Notes: a model not told the origin generated them from the sequence alone. A stretch of 64,000 bases of DNA from Edaphobacter paludis (GCF_039993895.1 NZ_CP121194.1:2604001-2668000); one strand, 5' to 3'; positions 29,678-38,816 are shown, numbered from the stretch's first letter. Numbers and translations: made by a program.

Positions 29678-31600
29678 ATGATTCTCCCCTTCCAGTTTCG
29701 GCCTGCGTCAATTATCCGAAGCACAGCCGCCTTTGCCATTCTGGGAATCTCGCTCGCGGGTCTCTCGCAAACGCCAACGGCCAAGCCTGAATCCGGATCA
29801 AAGCTTTCCACCCCAAGCAAAAACCAGCTCCGCGAGGCCGAAGACGCCTATCTCGCAGGCGCGCGAATGCTCGAACGCAATGATCTGACAGGCGCGCAGA
29901 AGCAGTTCGAAAAAGCCGCGAAGCTCAGTCCCAACAACCAGGACTACGGCACAGCGATCTCCATCACGCGCGAGCATCGCGTCACGGAATTGGTGCAGCA
30001 AGCCGGCAAGGCCCACCTCCTTGGGCAAAACACCAAGTCCGAAGCGCTGCTCGCCGAAGCCCGTCTGCTCGATCCCGAAAACCGCATCGTCAATCAGCAT
30101 CAGGTCCCCGGCGCACTCCCTATCACCTTCAATCCAGAGATGGAACCCTGGGTCAAACAGGCTGCGTCCATCGCCGGACCGATCACTCTACAGCCCGCTC
30201 CTGGAGCAAAGAGTTTCCATATTGAGGCTGATATCCAGGCAGTCCTACAGCAGGTTATTTCAAGCTACGGCATCCGTACGGTCTTCGACGACTCCGTTCC
30301 CCATCAAAGTATTCGCTTCAATCTCGAATCTGTTCCCTACCAGCAGGCGATTCGCGTTCTGTTTGAGATGGGCGGCCTCTTCGCCGTTCCCGTCGATTCC
30401 AAAAGCATCCTCATCGCCAAAGACACCCCCGAAAACCGGCAGCGTCTCGAACGCCAATTGCAGGAGACCATTAGCACCCCCGGCATGTCGCCGACGGAGA
30501 TCAACGACCTTGGCAGTGTCCTGCGCAATGTCTTTGAGATAAAGCAGTTGACCGTCGAAAAAAGCCTGGGCGACCTGGTTCTTCGCGCTCCCGAAGACAC
30601 TTTGAAGGCGGTGAACCTCACTCTCGCCGATCTGCTCGACGGCGGAAGCCAGGTGATGATCGAGCTGAAGCTCTATGCCGTCGACAAGAGTCGCCAGCGT
30701 AATATCGGTGCCCAGCTTCCCCAGCAGCTAGGTCTTTACAGTGTCTCCGGCGAGGCGGCGAACATCGTCAATCAGAACCAGTCGCTGGTCAATCAGGCAA
30801 TCGCGGAGGGACTAGTCCCGGCGGGCGCAAGCAATGTCGAAATCGCCCTCGCGCTCATCGGCTCCGGCCTGGTGCAAAGCTCACTACTCTCGTCTACGAT
30901 CGGCTATTTCGGAGGCGGGCTGACACAGACCGGTGTCACCTCCAACGTCTTTCCCGCATTTAATCTTGCACTCAACTCCAGCGATAGCCGCGCCCTCGAC
31001 GACATCCAGGTGCGAGTAGGCGATGGTGAGAGTGCTGATTTCCGCGTAGGGACACGCTATCCGATCACGACCTCCACCTACAGCACCGGCCCTACCCCGA
31101 ACTCGGCCTCGCTTGCGGGAATCACCGTTAACGGCGTCAGCGCGTCCAGCCTGCTCGCCCAATTGACGGGGAGTTCCAACGGTGTAACCATCCCGCAGAT
31201 TCAATATGAAGATCTAGGTTTAACTCTGAAGGCTACGCCCACCGTGCAGAAATCTGGCACCGTAAGAATGCACATCGATCTCAAGATCGAAGCACTGACT
31301 GGCACCGCACTGAACAACATACCCGTCCTCGCCAGCCGGCAGTTCGTATCCGACATCACGATCAAAGACGGAAAGACGGCCCTGCTGGTCAGCTCGCTGA
31401 GCAAATCCGAATCAGCCGCAGTCAGTGGTCTTCCTGGCCTCGGGGAACTACCCGGATTTCAAACCGCCACTGCCGACAAGACCGCAGAGCGCGATTCCAG
31501 CGAATTACTTCTCCTCATCACGCCGCATGTTGTGAGACGTCGCTCCAATATCATCGCCGGGCCACGCATCGCACTCAACCTCCCTCAGCAACCAGATTAA
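29678..31600 (+). CDS. Secretin (type II secretion/type IV pilus GspD/PilQ family)
   Basis: 640-aa outer-membrane channel protein. In order: a signal-like N-terminus, a TPR-like segment (about 48-110: REAEDAYLAGARMLERNDLTGAQKQF), an STN/N0-like domain (SFHIEADIQAVLQQVISSYGIRTVF), a second N-domain, then the secretin core with VRVGDGESADFRVGTRYPI and the C-terminal IPVLASRQFVSDITIKDGKTALLV, ending in LLLLITPHVV. Low-complexity Ser/Thr/Gly between the core strands is typical of the gate region. It stands without other secretion genes, and its stop overlaps the convergent histidine kinase by 26 bp. It may pair with a pseudopilin system processed by the A24 peptidase at 11.8 kb. Confidence 0.87.
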   Translation: MILPFQFRPASIIRSTAAFAILGISLAGLSQTPTAKPESGSKLSTPSKNQLREAEDAYLAGARMLERNDLTGAQKQFEKAAKLSPNNQDYGTAISITREHRVTELVQQAGKAHLLGQNTKSEALLAEARLLDPENRIVNQHQVPGALPITFNPEMEPWVKQAASIAGPITLQPAPGAKSFHIEADIQAVLQQVISSYGIRTVFDDSVPHQSIRFNLESVPYQQAIRVLFEMGGLFAVPVDSKSILIAKDTPENRQRLERQLQETISTPGMSPTEINDLGSVLRNVFEIKQLTVEKSLGDLVLRAPEDTLKAVNLTLADLLDGGSQVMIELKLYAVDKSRQRNIGAQLPQQLGLYSVSGEAANIVNQNQSLVNQAIAEGLVPAGASNVEIALALIGSGLVQSSLLSSTIGYFGGGLTQTGVTSNVFPAFNLALNSSDSRALDDIQVRVGDGESADFRVGTRYPITTSTYSTGPTPNSASLAGITVNGVSASSLLAQLTGSSNGVTIPQIQYEDLGLTLKATPTVQKSGTVRMHIDLKIEALTGTALNNIPVLASRQFVSDITIKDGKTALLVSSLSKSESAAVSGLPGLGELPGFQTATADKTAERDSSELLLLITPHVVRRRSNIIAGPRIALNLPQQPD

Positions 31601-33098
31601 GACCGCCATCCAGCGGGAGCCACACCGTAAACACCGTCCCGTGACCTTCCCCGCGCCGTGACTTCGTACTGATATGTCCGCCATGTTTCTCGACGATTCC
31701 CTTGCTCACCCACAGACCCAGTCCCGTCCCCGTTAACTCCTTCGACGTTTGAAACGGTTCAAACAAATGAGCCATGATTTCGGGGCGAATTCCCTCACCC
31801 GTATCTGCCACCGCCATCCGCACGCCTTTCTGTCCCGTTACCCAGTTCATCTGCGGATGCATTCGCACCAGCAACCGGCCACCATCCACCGTGGCGTCGA
31901 GCGCATTTCGCAATAGGTTGTTGACGACTTGGCGAATTTCGCCTTCAAGGCAGAGAACAGTCGGCGAGTCGATCAGCTTCATCTCTACATTCAGTCGTCG
32001 TACCAACAGCCGACCTGTGTAGAGAGTCATCAAGGTACGCAGCAGATCTGCTAAGTCCACCTGGACGGGCTTGCTTTGCTGTCGGTGAAAACGCAGGGTC
32101 TGCAAGGTAATTTCAGTGACCCGCGCCAGCTCGTCCTGTGCAATCCTCGCATATTCCTTTACCTCGTCCATCGAATCTGATTTCTGCACGAGATAGAGCA
32201 GGTTCGTAATCGACTCCAACGGGTTATTGATCTCATGCGCAATCGACGACGCCAGCTGTCCCACAGCCGCCAGCTTCTCAGACTTGCGCAGCGCTTCGTC
32301 CTGTAACCGTGCCTGGGTCACGTCCGTATTCACTGCGACGCCGCCTGTAATCCTATCTCCCTGACGAACCGGCGCAGCCACACTGCGAATCCAGCGGCCG
32401 GGTGTGTGCACCGTCTCGGTTGAAGACTCCCCCGCCAGTGCATCTTTCAGCGTCTTCAACTCAGATGGAAAGCGCTCCCCACTCATCATCCGCGCCCATC
32501 GGTTCGTTCTCACTCGCCCATCAGGAGTAGCTATATAAACGCCATGCGGCATGCTTTCAATCACGGCATTCAGCTCTGCGGTCCGCTGCTCGGCCAACTC
32601 CTTCGCCTTCCGAAGGTCCTCCTGCTGCTGGCGCAATTGGCTCACATCGCGAAATGAAACCACCACACCCAACACTTCTCCTTCAATAGACACCGGATGC
32701 GCTGACATCTCTACAACAAAGGAACTACCGTCCTTGCGAAACATCGTGTCTGAAAGATTGCTGAGTGGGGTGTTTCGGCGCAGCACGTCATAAATCGGAC
32801 ATTCCTCCGCAGGAAAAGGACGCCCATCTGCATAATGATGGTGCACCAGTTCGTGAATATTGCCACCGATCAGCTCTTCGCTCTCAAACCCGATTATCTT
32901 CGTCGCCATCCGGTTGGCGAACGTGCACCTTCCCTCCAGATCCAAGCCCCAGATGCCCTCGCCCGCCGAATCCAGTACGGCCTGCCACTGCCGCATCTGT
33001 CTCTGATCTCCCGGTGCTATTGTCATCTGCTGCGCCTCATACTCTTGAATGCCCACTAAATGCGCCCCCGTCTCCAGTTCAGATGCAAAACAGTTCAT
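31575..33098 (-). CDS. Soluble PAS-PAS sensor histidine kinase
   Basis: 507 aa, no membrane helices. Two PAS domains (about 35-155 and 178-265) are separated by a short coiled coil. HisKA follows with H-box SSIAHEINNPLESI (His about 288), and HATPase with N-box NNLLRNALDA, G1 ADTGEGI and G2 GTGLGLWVSKG. The first PAS contains a Cys and His-rich loop (HELVHHHYADGRPFPAEECP), so a cofactor or redox input is possible. The ATG at 33098 has AAGGTGG upstream. No response regulator is adjacent. It overlaps the convergent secretin gene. Confidence 0.9.
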   Translation of the reverse strand: MNCFASELETGAHLVGIQEYEAQQMTIAPGDQRQMRQWQAVLDSAGEGIWGLDLEGRCTFANRMATKIIGFESEELIGGNIHELVHHHYADGRPFPAEECPIYDVLRRNTPLSNLSDTMFRKDGSSFVVEMSAHPVSIEGEVLGVVVSFRDVSQLRQQQEDLRKAKELAEQRTAELNAVIESMPHGVYIATPDGRVRTNRWARMMSGERFPSELKTLKDALAGESSTETVHTPGRWIRSVAAPVRQGDRITGGVAVNTDVTQARLQDEALRKSEKLAAVGQLASSIAHEINNPLESITNLLYLVQKSDSMDEVKEYARIAQDELARVTEITLQTLRFHRQQSKPVQVDLADLLRTLMTLYTGRLLVRRLNVEMKLIDSPTVLCLEGEIRQVVNNLLRNALDATVDGGRLLVRMHPQMNWVTGQKGVRMAVADTGEGIRPEIMAHLFEPFQTSKELTGTGLGLWVSKGIVEKHGGHISTKSRRGEGHGTVFTVWLPLDGGLNLVAEGG

Positions 33099-33187
33099 GC
33101 TCGACCACCTTCCTTCGAAATCCCCGAGCCGACTGCCTCGATGCGTTGACCACAAGCGAGATGGCCGCTATACTTGAACCTGTGAGA

Positions 33188-33262
33188 GCGGGAGTAGCTC
33201 AGTGGTAGAGTGCTTCCTTGCCAAGGAAGATGTCGCCGGTTCGACCCCGGTCTCCCGCTCCA
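33188..33262 (+). tRNA. tRNA-Gly (GCC anticodon)
   Basis: Cloverleaf is complete: acceptor GCGGGAG pairs with CTCCCGC, D arm AGCTCAGTGGTAGAG, anticodon arm CTTCC-TTGCCAA-GGAAG with GCC, and T arm with GGTTCGACCCC. The 3' TCCA is encoded. Confidence 0.97.
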
Positions 33263-33329
33263 AAAAGCCCTGTCTGCGGTACACTTCACCTACAATTCAG
33301 CGGGCTGTAATAATTCGATAGCCCATCGA

Positions 33330-33404
33330 GGCGCGGTACCCAAGTGGTAAGGGAGAGGTCTGCAAAACCTTTATGCGTCGGTTCGATCCCGACCCGCGCC
33401 TCCA
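33330..33404 (+). tRNA. tRNA-Cys (GCA anticodon), integration target
   Basis: Acceptor GGCGCGG pairs with CCGCGCC, anticodon arm AGGTC-TGCAAAA-CCTTT-like with GCA, T arm GTCGG-TTCGATC-CCGAC, and 3' TCCA is encoded. The last 27 bases plus 4 more form the left copy of a 31-bp repeat, showing that an element has integrated here and restored the tRNA 3' end. Its original terminator is now at 45269, beyond the right copy. Confidence 0.97.
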
Positions 33405-33408
33405 AAAT
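33378..33408 (+). repeat. attL: 31-bp direct repeat in tRNA-Cys 3' end
   Basis: Perfect 31-bp direct repeat of 45225-45255, running from the T arm of tRNA-Cys through the acceptor end and CCA to AAAAT just past the gene. The tRNA overlap and an adjacent integrase make this the attachment site. Confidence 0.95.
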
Positions 33409-33451
33409 AATTCCTAGTAAAAGCGGGGCGATTCTTGGGATCATTCGAGAA

Positions 33452-33470
33452 TTGCCTTATTTTTGCCTTA
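33452..33470 (+). repeat. Left 19-bp terminal repeat (tandem TTGCCTTA boxes)
   Basis: TTGCCTTA-T-TTTTGCCTTA, two GCCTTA boxes 11 bp apart. A copy with one difference lies in the same orientation at 45128-45146, inside the right end. Position close to both att sites suggests integrase arm-type sites. The left copy also sits in the presumed integrase promoter. Confidence 0.65.
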
Positions 33471-33476
33471 GATATA

Positions 33477-34700
33477 ATGCTCGGCATGGTCAATCGGGCA
33501 CCTAGAACCGTCCTCTCCATCCTGGCAGTCCCCCTCATCACGATCTTTGTCCGGCACTCCGCAAACTGCCCCCACGTAGACGATCACTTCTATAAGCGGT
33601 GTCAGTGTAGGAAGAGCCTGCGGTATTTCCACGATGGGAAGCAGCGAACGGTTTCCGCAAAGACGAGGAGCTGGGCTCTCGCGGAAGAGGCAAAGCGAAA
33701 ACTAGAGGGGATATTTCGGTCTGCCGACACGGCTAACCCGGTCGGAACCGTCACCGTAGAGGGTGAGGGAAAAGCCACAATCGAACGCGCGGTTGAACTC
33801 TTCCTCAGTGACAAGCGGTCGCAAGGTCTAGATAGTGAGGTGCTGAAAAAGTACGAGCGAGAACTGGGACGGTTCTCAGATTTCATGAAGCGGCGGTCGC
33901 GGTACTTCCCTTCTGAGATACGACTAGAGGACCTGACAGAGTTCCGTGCGGGCTGGGATGCTCAGTATCCCTCATCCACGACCAGAGGTAAGGTGCAAGA
34001 GCGTCTGAGGGCCTTTCTGCGTTACTGCTATGAGTCCCAGTTGATTGACCGAGTGCCGAGACTCTCACCTATCAGGGTTGACGAAGTTCCGACACTCCCC
34101 TTGTCTGCGGCGCAATATCAAAAGCTCTTGAACGCTGTCGCCAATGAATTTCCCGGGAAGAAGGGAACGCGAGTTCATGCGCTCATCAGACTCATGCGGT
34201 TTAGCGGGCTTGCGATTCGCGATGCGGTGACGTTGGAGAGGGACGAGCTAACGCGAGATGTAAAGCACGGACTATATAGGATCGTGACCAACCGGCAGAA
34301 GACAGGGACGCACGTAAGCGTACCGATACCGCCTGATGTGGCCGATGAAGTCAAAGCGGCGATGCTTTTGAATGATAGTGAGCGGTACATCTTTTGGAAC
34401 ACGGGCACCGGCAAACCACAAACCGCCGTCACCAACTGGCAACATGACCTTAGGCGGGTGTTCAGGGCAGCCGGTCAACCTGAGGGACATCCGCACCAAC
34501 TCAGAGACACCTTCGCCGTGGGGCTGCTCGAGAAAGGCGTACCTCTTGAAGAGGTAAGCAAACTGCTCGGACATGAGTCGATAAAGACGACCGAGCGGTA
34601 CTACGCAAAATGGGTGAAGGAGAGACAGGATAGGCTTGATGCTCTGGTAGTTGCGACGTGGGAGACCGCACCGAACAATGTTTCTAGGCCAGAGGCGTAG
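33477..34700 (+). CDS. Tyrosine recombinase (integrase) of the island
   Basis: About 407 aa. N-terminal Cys/His-rich segment (HSANCPHVDDHFYKRCQCR) may bind zinc or the arm sites. A SAM-like core-binding domain (EVLKKYERELGRFSDFMKR) precedes the catalytic domain with Arg248 (GLAIRDAVTL), Lys275 (RQKTGTHVSVPIP), HQLRDTF (His340/Arg343), LGH (His366) and the nucleophile Tyr375 or Tyr376 (TTERYYAKW). Start uncertain: ATG at 33477 or 33486. TATAAT at 33473-33478 overlaps the first, so the second may be the true and possibly leaderless start. It is adjacent to attL, as expected of a tRNA-targeting integrase. Confidence 0.92.
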   Translation: MLGMVNRAPRTVLSILAVPLITIFVRHSANCPHVDDHFYKRCQCRKSLRYFHDGKQRTVSAKTRSWALAEEAKRKLEGIFRSADTANPVGTVTVEGEGKATIERAVELFLSDKRSQGLDSEVLKKYERELGRFSDFMKRRSRYFPSEIRLEDLTEFRAGWDAQYPSSTTRGKVQERLRAFLRYCYESQLIDRVPRLSPIRVDEVPTLPLSAAQYQKLLNAVANEFPGKKGTRVHALIRLMRFSGLAIRDAVTLERDELTRDVKHGLYRIVTNRQKTGTHVSVPIPPDVADEVKAAMLLNDSERYIFWNTGTGKPQTAVTNWQHDLRRVFRAAGQPEGHPHQLRDTFAVGLLEKGVPLEEVSKLLGHESIKTTERYYAKWVKERQDRLDALVVATWETAPNNVSRPEA

Positions 34701-34946
34701 CAGATACGGTTTAGGGGAATACTCTTGCCCGCTAAGTAGATGGCGACCTTGAAGTCAATAAGGCCAGTATCCATGTTACGACCGACGTCGGCGACGAGAC
34801 CTCGATCGCATATGGCGTTTGAGGGATAAGAGAACAATTGTGCTGTTTGACACGGACACCGTGGACGGCTCAAGGATGCGAAGGCAATAACCGATTGGCT
34901 ATTCCACTACTTACGCTGACATCATGAGGACACATGGGCGAAGAAA

Positions 34947-35162
34947 TCAGAACTCGCGAGGCTCGAACATAAGTGCAAGTGCGTCCATTGGGTCCCGAAC
35001 ATAGGGGTTCTTTCTTCGCTCAATTGACTCAATCTCAGCTTCACGAATGTCAATCAGTTCTAGGGCAGCCGCTCGGATCGAGCCGTTCTGCGTATTTGCG
35101 ATGTCTCGTAAGCGTTCTAAGGATACCTTTTTGTAGTCTGGCATAACGAATTGTAATCGCAT
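34947..35162 (-). CDS. Small ORF at the 3' end of the DUF262/ATPase cassette, possibly frameshifted
   Basis: In this frame the protein (from MRLQFVMPDYKK, 71 aa) contains VSLERLRDIANTQNG and a charged helical region DIREAEIESIERRKNPYV. The neighbouring frame begins with an ATG at 35241 that overlaps the upstream gene's stop (ATGA) and reads MMPDRVIDLFDIQRFFEISLF to 35050. The two frames meet at an AAAAA run near 35124-35128, so the intact gene may span 34947-35241 with a frameshift. No family recognised. The gene-free stretch between here and the integrase (34701-34946) holds nothing I can support. Confidence 0.4.
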   Translation of the reverse strand: MRLQFVMPDYKKVSLERLRDIANTQNGSIRAAALELIDIREAEIESIERRKNPYVRDPMDALALMFEPREF

Positions 35163-35237
35163 GAAAATCATTCGCCGCAAATAGTGAAATTTCAAAAAAC
35201 CGTTGGATGTCAAACAGATCAATAACCCGGTCAGGCA

Positions 35238-36158
35238 TCATGTTCCCAACTTCTTGCCGATGTAGCCAAGAACGACTCTCTTAGGTTCGTACTCAAGTTT
35301 GAAATGTATCCGTCCAGCGCCTGGAGTATATCGCCCGTGCCAAGTGAAATAGTCACGACCGCATTCAATGTCGGGAAGATAGCAGAGCTCCTTCCGGGAC
35401 GCGCTCTCATTCGTGGTGTGAGGGGGGTACTTGGGTTGCGTAGTTTTTCGGGGATCCCACACGTTCACAGCATCGTCCAATTGACATAAGTAGTGGACGA
35501 CTTGGCCAAATGCCGGGTGCTGCAGCACCTCCAAGTTTGCTTTAACACTCGGTGTGAACGCTAGAAACGGAAATAGCTCCGCTCTGCGTTCATATAAGTC
35601 GTCCGCGTTTGCCACTTCTCGCTTACGTAAGGTTAAGAGCCATTGCTGATGATTATGAACATGCTGCACCGAGGCGGCGTGTGGCATCTCTATGATCCAA
35701 GCTCTCTCTTCGTCTTCAACAAGCTGCTGGACATTGAGACTTAGAGTGGATACCCGCCAACGATCTTCAATATCGAGGCTAATAGGAACCCCTCCATAGA
35801 GATTTGCGAGGCCAATACCTTCTACAATTTCATCACCATAACGATGGACGGTAACGCCAGGATCAGGATCGTCATACAGGTCATTCACAACTCGAAAAGG
35901 AGCTTGGTTGGCCAATGACAGCAGAACACGGCCTCGCTCTCTATTTGCGGCCCCGCTATTTAACCAGCTTGCGACGGAATAGCCGTTACCGAGCCTCAAA
36001 TGAGATAGCGATTCTGAAGAAATCAAAGATACTCTGGGTAATAGCTTCTTGATTTGAAGTAGAACATCTACAAAGGTTGCGAGGGATTCCTGCGCCACGG
36101 GAATGGCGATGTGTCCTGGACCGTAAGATCTTTCATTCAAAAACAACAATTGCGCCAT
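35238..36158 (-). CDS. Unknown 306-aa protein of the DUF262/ATPase cassette
   Basis: Not recognised. It starts MAQLLFLNERSYGPGHIAIP, 3 bp after the ATPase stop, so it is co-transcribed and probably coupled. Acidic and aromatic throughout; it has a run EMPHAASVQHVHNHQQWLL with several His, and the conserved-looking C-terminus WHGRYTPGAGRIHFKLEYE followed by VLGYIGKKLGT. The C-terminal pattern (Arg-Ile-His-Phe then Val-Leu-Gly-Tyr-Ile-Gly-Lys) recalls endings of small toxin-like folds, but I cannot name a family. Position as the third gene with a DUF262 protein and an OLD-like ATPase suggests an effector. The function is inference. Confidence 0.7.
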   Translation of the reverse strand: MAQLLFLNERSYGPGHIAIPVAQESLATFVDVLLQIKKLLPRVSLISSESLSHLRLGNGYSVASWLNSGAANRERGRVLLSLANQAPFRVVNDLYDDPDPGVTVHRYGDEIVEGIGLANLYGGVPISLDIEDRWRVSTLSLNVQQLVEDEERAWIIEMPHAASVQHVHNHQQWLLTLRKREVANADDLYERRAELFPFLAFTPSVKANLEVLQHPAFGQVVHYLCQLDDAVNVWDPRKTTQPKYPPHTTNESASRKELCYLPDIECGRDYFTWHGRYTPGAGRIHFKLEYEPKRVVLGYIGKKLGT

Positions 36159-36161
36159 TTG

Positions 36162-37295
36162 TCAGCTCAGCAGTTCCATTAAGGCGTCGTCCCATTGAGT
36201 GAAGAATCCGTTAGGCCATTCGCTCAGCATTCCGTTGCTATCGCAGCTAGGATTCGTGACTTGAGAGGCACCGGACTCGTCGCGTCTGAAAAACCTGAAT
36301 GCCGCTGATTGAGATGAAAGTATTTTTCGTTTGATCGCAAGGCGAATCCCATTCAATACGTGGTCGCTGTGCGTCTCGACGATTACCTGAATGCCGCTTG
36401 CTGCTGCGCGGGAGACAAGTTCACCCATTGCGAGTTGTCCATCGGGATGTAAATGAGCCTCTGGATTCTCAATAAGGAGAAGATCTCCTGGGTGCGCAGA
36501 TAGACACGCGACAACGATCGGAAGGCAGTACGACAGGCCGAAACCTACATTAGTTGCGCGAAATTGGCCTCCTCCACCTCCGATTCCTTTCGTACGGTAG
36601 GAGTATTTGAGTTGGACGAGGTCAGTGCTGCGTATGTTCTCGATATCTAAAGTTACGTTGGGGCTGAACCTTTGCAACCATGCCACCGTTTGAGACAACA
36701 GACGATGTGCGTGCTCTGGTTGAGATTCTGAGGTCAATATTGATGGAATAGTGACATCTCCGTACTCAAGCAGGAAATGCGCTGCATATTCGCCTCGGCT
36801 ACCCAGAAATCGACGGGTGGCCACCGCATGTTGCGACTTCGCGTACGTTACTGCTGGCGTGAGGCGATCAGCTCGAAGATATTGAAACCCGGGGCCGAAA
36901 AGGCTAAAGGTGCCAGGCGGCGCGATCTGATCGAAGAGACTATTTGTAGACCTTAATACATCACCCTTAGAGTCGTAACTTACCGACCAACCAGCCTCAA
37001 CATTCCGGACCGGTGCTCCAATCATCGCGTTGAGAGTCAATCCCATGGTTCCGTCTAGCGCGGGATTGTCATGCAAAACATCACTTCCACTTCCGAGCTC
37101 AACAAGCTCGCCATTAAGGAGCCAGCTTCCTGCTTGCAGGAAGCCAGTATCGTGCGACTGCCTGAGCATTGCCAAAGCCTGGATCAACGTACTCTTGCCA
37201 GATCCATTCAGTCCGGCAAGTAGAGTCAAGGGAGCCAGATCGATCGATTGCTCCCGAAAAACCTTAAAGTTGCGCAGGCGTATGTTAGTTAGCAT
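36162..37295 (-). CDS. AAA ATPase, RecF/OLD-like with DUF3696 C-terminus
   Basis: 377-aa SMC-like ABC-type ATPase. Walker A GLNGSGKST (28-36), a signature-like ATNVGFGLSY (247-256), Walker B LLLIENPEAHLHP (272-284), and the switch-His loop ETHSDHVLNG (307-316). The C-terminus FFTQWDDALMELL is the DUF3696 signature. Such ATPases act in defence modules and DNA repair, usually with a partner nuclease. It overlaps the DUF262 gene by 7 bp and is followed after 3 bp by the unknown 306-aa gene. No TOPRIM domain is seen, so nuclease activity would have to come from a partner. Confidence 0.88.
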   Translation of the reverse strand: MLTNIRLRNFKVFREQSIDLAPLTLLAGLNGSGKSTLIQALAMLRQSHDTGFLQAGSWLLNGELVELGSGSDVLHDNPALDGTMGLTLNAMIGAPVRNVEAGWSVSYDSKGDVLRSTNSLFDQIAPPGTFSLFGPGFQYLRADRLTPAVTYAKSQHAVATRRFLGSRGEYAAHFLLEYGDVTIPSILTSESQPEHAHRLLSQTVAWLQRFSPNVTLDIENIRSTDLVQLKYSYRTKGIGGGGGQFRATNVGFGLSYCLPIVVACLSAHPGDLLLIENPEAHLHPDGQLAMGELVSRAAASGIQVIVETHSDHVLNGIRLAIKRKILSSQSAAFRFFRRDESGASQVTNPSCDSNGMLSEWPNGFFTQWDDALMELLS

Positions 37296-38464
37296 GAGAG
37301 TATGTTTTTTATCATTTTGTTGATGCTTGTGAACCGAATGGCAACCTTGTTCGGGTTATTGGTGCCTTGTGAGATTGCCGAATCGAAAGCGCGCTCGTTG
37401 CAGAGCGCAATGAAATCCGCTCGCACCTGATCTCCGCGTTCAACTAAGTGTTCAATTTCTTCATCGCTAAGCTGTGCGAAAGTCGTTGACATAGCCTCAA
37501 AAAGAGCTTTGTTTACTAGCGATCTTCCCGCTGAGGGGTTATACCTCTTCCGGAATGCATCGTTTCCAAAGATCCGATATGCCGCGTGCATGGCCTTCTC
37601 GAACGCTGAGTAAATTGCCGAGAGCTCTTGTGTGGACAGCACATTCAAACGCTTCATGGCCTCAACCAGGAATGTATCGAGGTCTTTGTCGCGATATTCG
37701 CTATACGGCGTCATCGAGAACGCCACAAAACGCAACACCAATTCCCTATCGTTCATCCGATCGGGCTTCACGCTGTAGGCTGTCGCCTCCCTGAATCGCT
37801 CGGACGCAGCCCAATCTTCCAATATCTGCCTACCCGGACCAGGGATGATTGCATGTCGAAGCTCTTGCGCCGTTAAGGCCATGCCTCCAGTGTTGATCCT
37901 CCCGAAGATGTTGAATTTCACGTCCACAGGCGTGCCGTGTCTAATGAGATGAACTATCAGCTCAGTTTCACGGAGTCGTCTCTGCAAGCGAGGCGTAAGA
38001 CCGTCATATCGCTCGCCCTCAAATTCGTGCAAGTATTCTAGCCCTTCGAGCTCAAATGGCTGTTCATAGAGAATTGCGGGCTTGATGAATCTCGCGATCG
38101 TTGACAACCTTTGGATGCCATCCACAATCTCCCAATTCTCGTCTTCGTCTTCAGCTGCGTAAAAAGTAGGCAAAGGAATCCGCAAGAGAAGCGACTCTAT
38201 GAGACGAGTTTGTCTCCTTCGACTCCAGATGCCCCACCTACGTTGGAAATCAGGCTGAAGGTTGATCGCCCCGCTCTGGATCCTGGACAAAATGAGATCG
38301 ATCGTCATCGCCTTAGTGGTCACTTCGATCTGATCAGGATCAAATGGAACAGCGATGCTAATTTCCTCTTGAGCTTCTTCCTCAATCCCGCTGAACTCCT
38401 CGGAGGGGGTTTCATCGCCTAACAGTGCGCTCGCACTAATTTCCTTCAGATTGTCATCGTTCAT
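37289..38464 (-). CDS. DUF262 (GmrSD N-like / ParB-like) protein
   Basis: 391-aa protein with the DUF262 core: PDFQRRWGIWS (71-81), LIESLLLRIPLPTFY (88-102), and EIVDGIQRLSTI (112-123), then NTGGMALTAQELRHAI (191-206). DUF262 proteins such as GmrS and SspE use the DGQQR loop for nucleotide hydrolysis and act against modified or foreign DNA; here Ile replaces the first Gln (DGIQR). No C-terminal DUF1524/HNH nuclease domain follows, so it needs a separate effector. Low-complexity acidic N-terminus (EEFSGIEEEAQEEI). ATG at 38464 preferred over an upstream TTG. First gene of the cassette. Confidence 0.88.
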   Translation of the reverse strand: MNDDNLKEISASALLGDETPSEEFSGIEEEAQEEISIAVPFDPDQIEVTTKAMTIDLILSRIQSGAINLQPDFQRRWGIWSRRRQTRLIESLLLRIPLPTFYAAEDEDENWEIVDGIQRLSTIARFIKPAILYEQPFELEGLEYLHEFEGERYDGLTPRLQRRLRETELIVHLIRHGTPVDVKFNIFGRINTGGMALTAQELRHAIIPGPGRQILEDWAASERFREATAYSVKPDRMNDRELVLRFVAFSMTPYSEYRDKDLDTFLVEAMKRLNVLSTQELSAIYSAFEKAMHAAYRIFGNDAFRKRYNPSAGRSLVNKALFEAMSTTFAQLSDEEIEHLVERGDQVRADFIALCNERAFDSAISQGTNNPNKVAIRFTSINKMIKNILSC

Positions 38465-38816
38465 GAGTTCACTCGGGTGGATCAATCATAAACGGATGTC
38501 GAGCCTCCTGCACTATTTCTGTGAAGACGAGAGATAGCGAGTGAGCGTTGCGATGGAAGACGCGATTTCCTATGAACCTCGCTAATCACCGCAGATCAAT
38601 TACTCCCGCTGCGAGGGTAACGTTTGTGTGCTCGCATTGCAGCCCAGCCGCGACGGCCTGCAGTGGAAGCTCCATCTGGTTTATGTGCGACTGCGCTCCG
38701 TTGACGATAACGCAGAACTTCACGACATGTCAGATTAATGTATACGGCAGAATGACACTTTTAACCTGACAGTTTCTAGGGCCTAATGCGTCCGTCTAGG
38801 GTTTATATTCATTTAC

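Noticed and set aside
36162..37295. Gabija GajA or classical OLD nuclease
   Set aside because: No TOPRIM motifs follow the ATPase and the C-terminus fits DUF3696; the partner is not a UvrD-like helicase.
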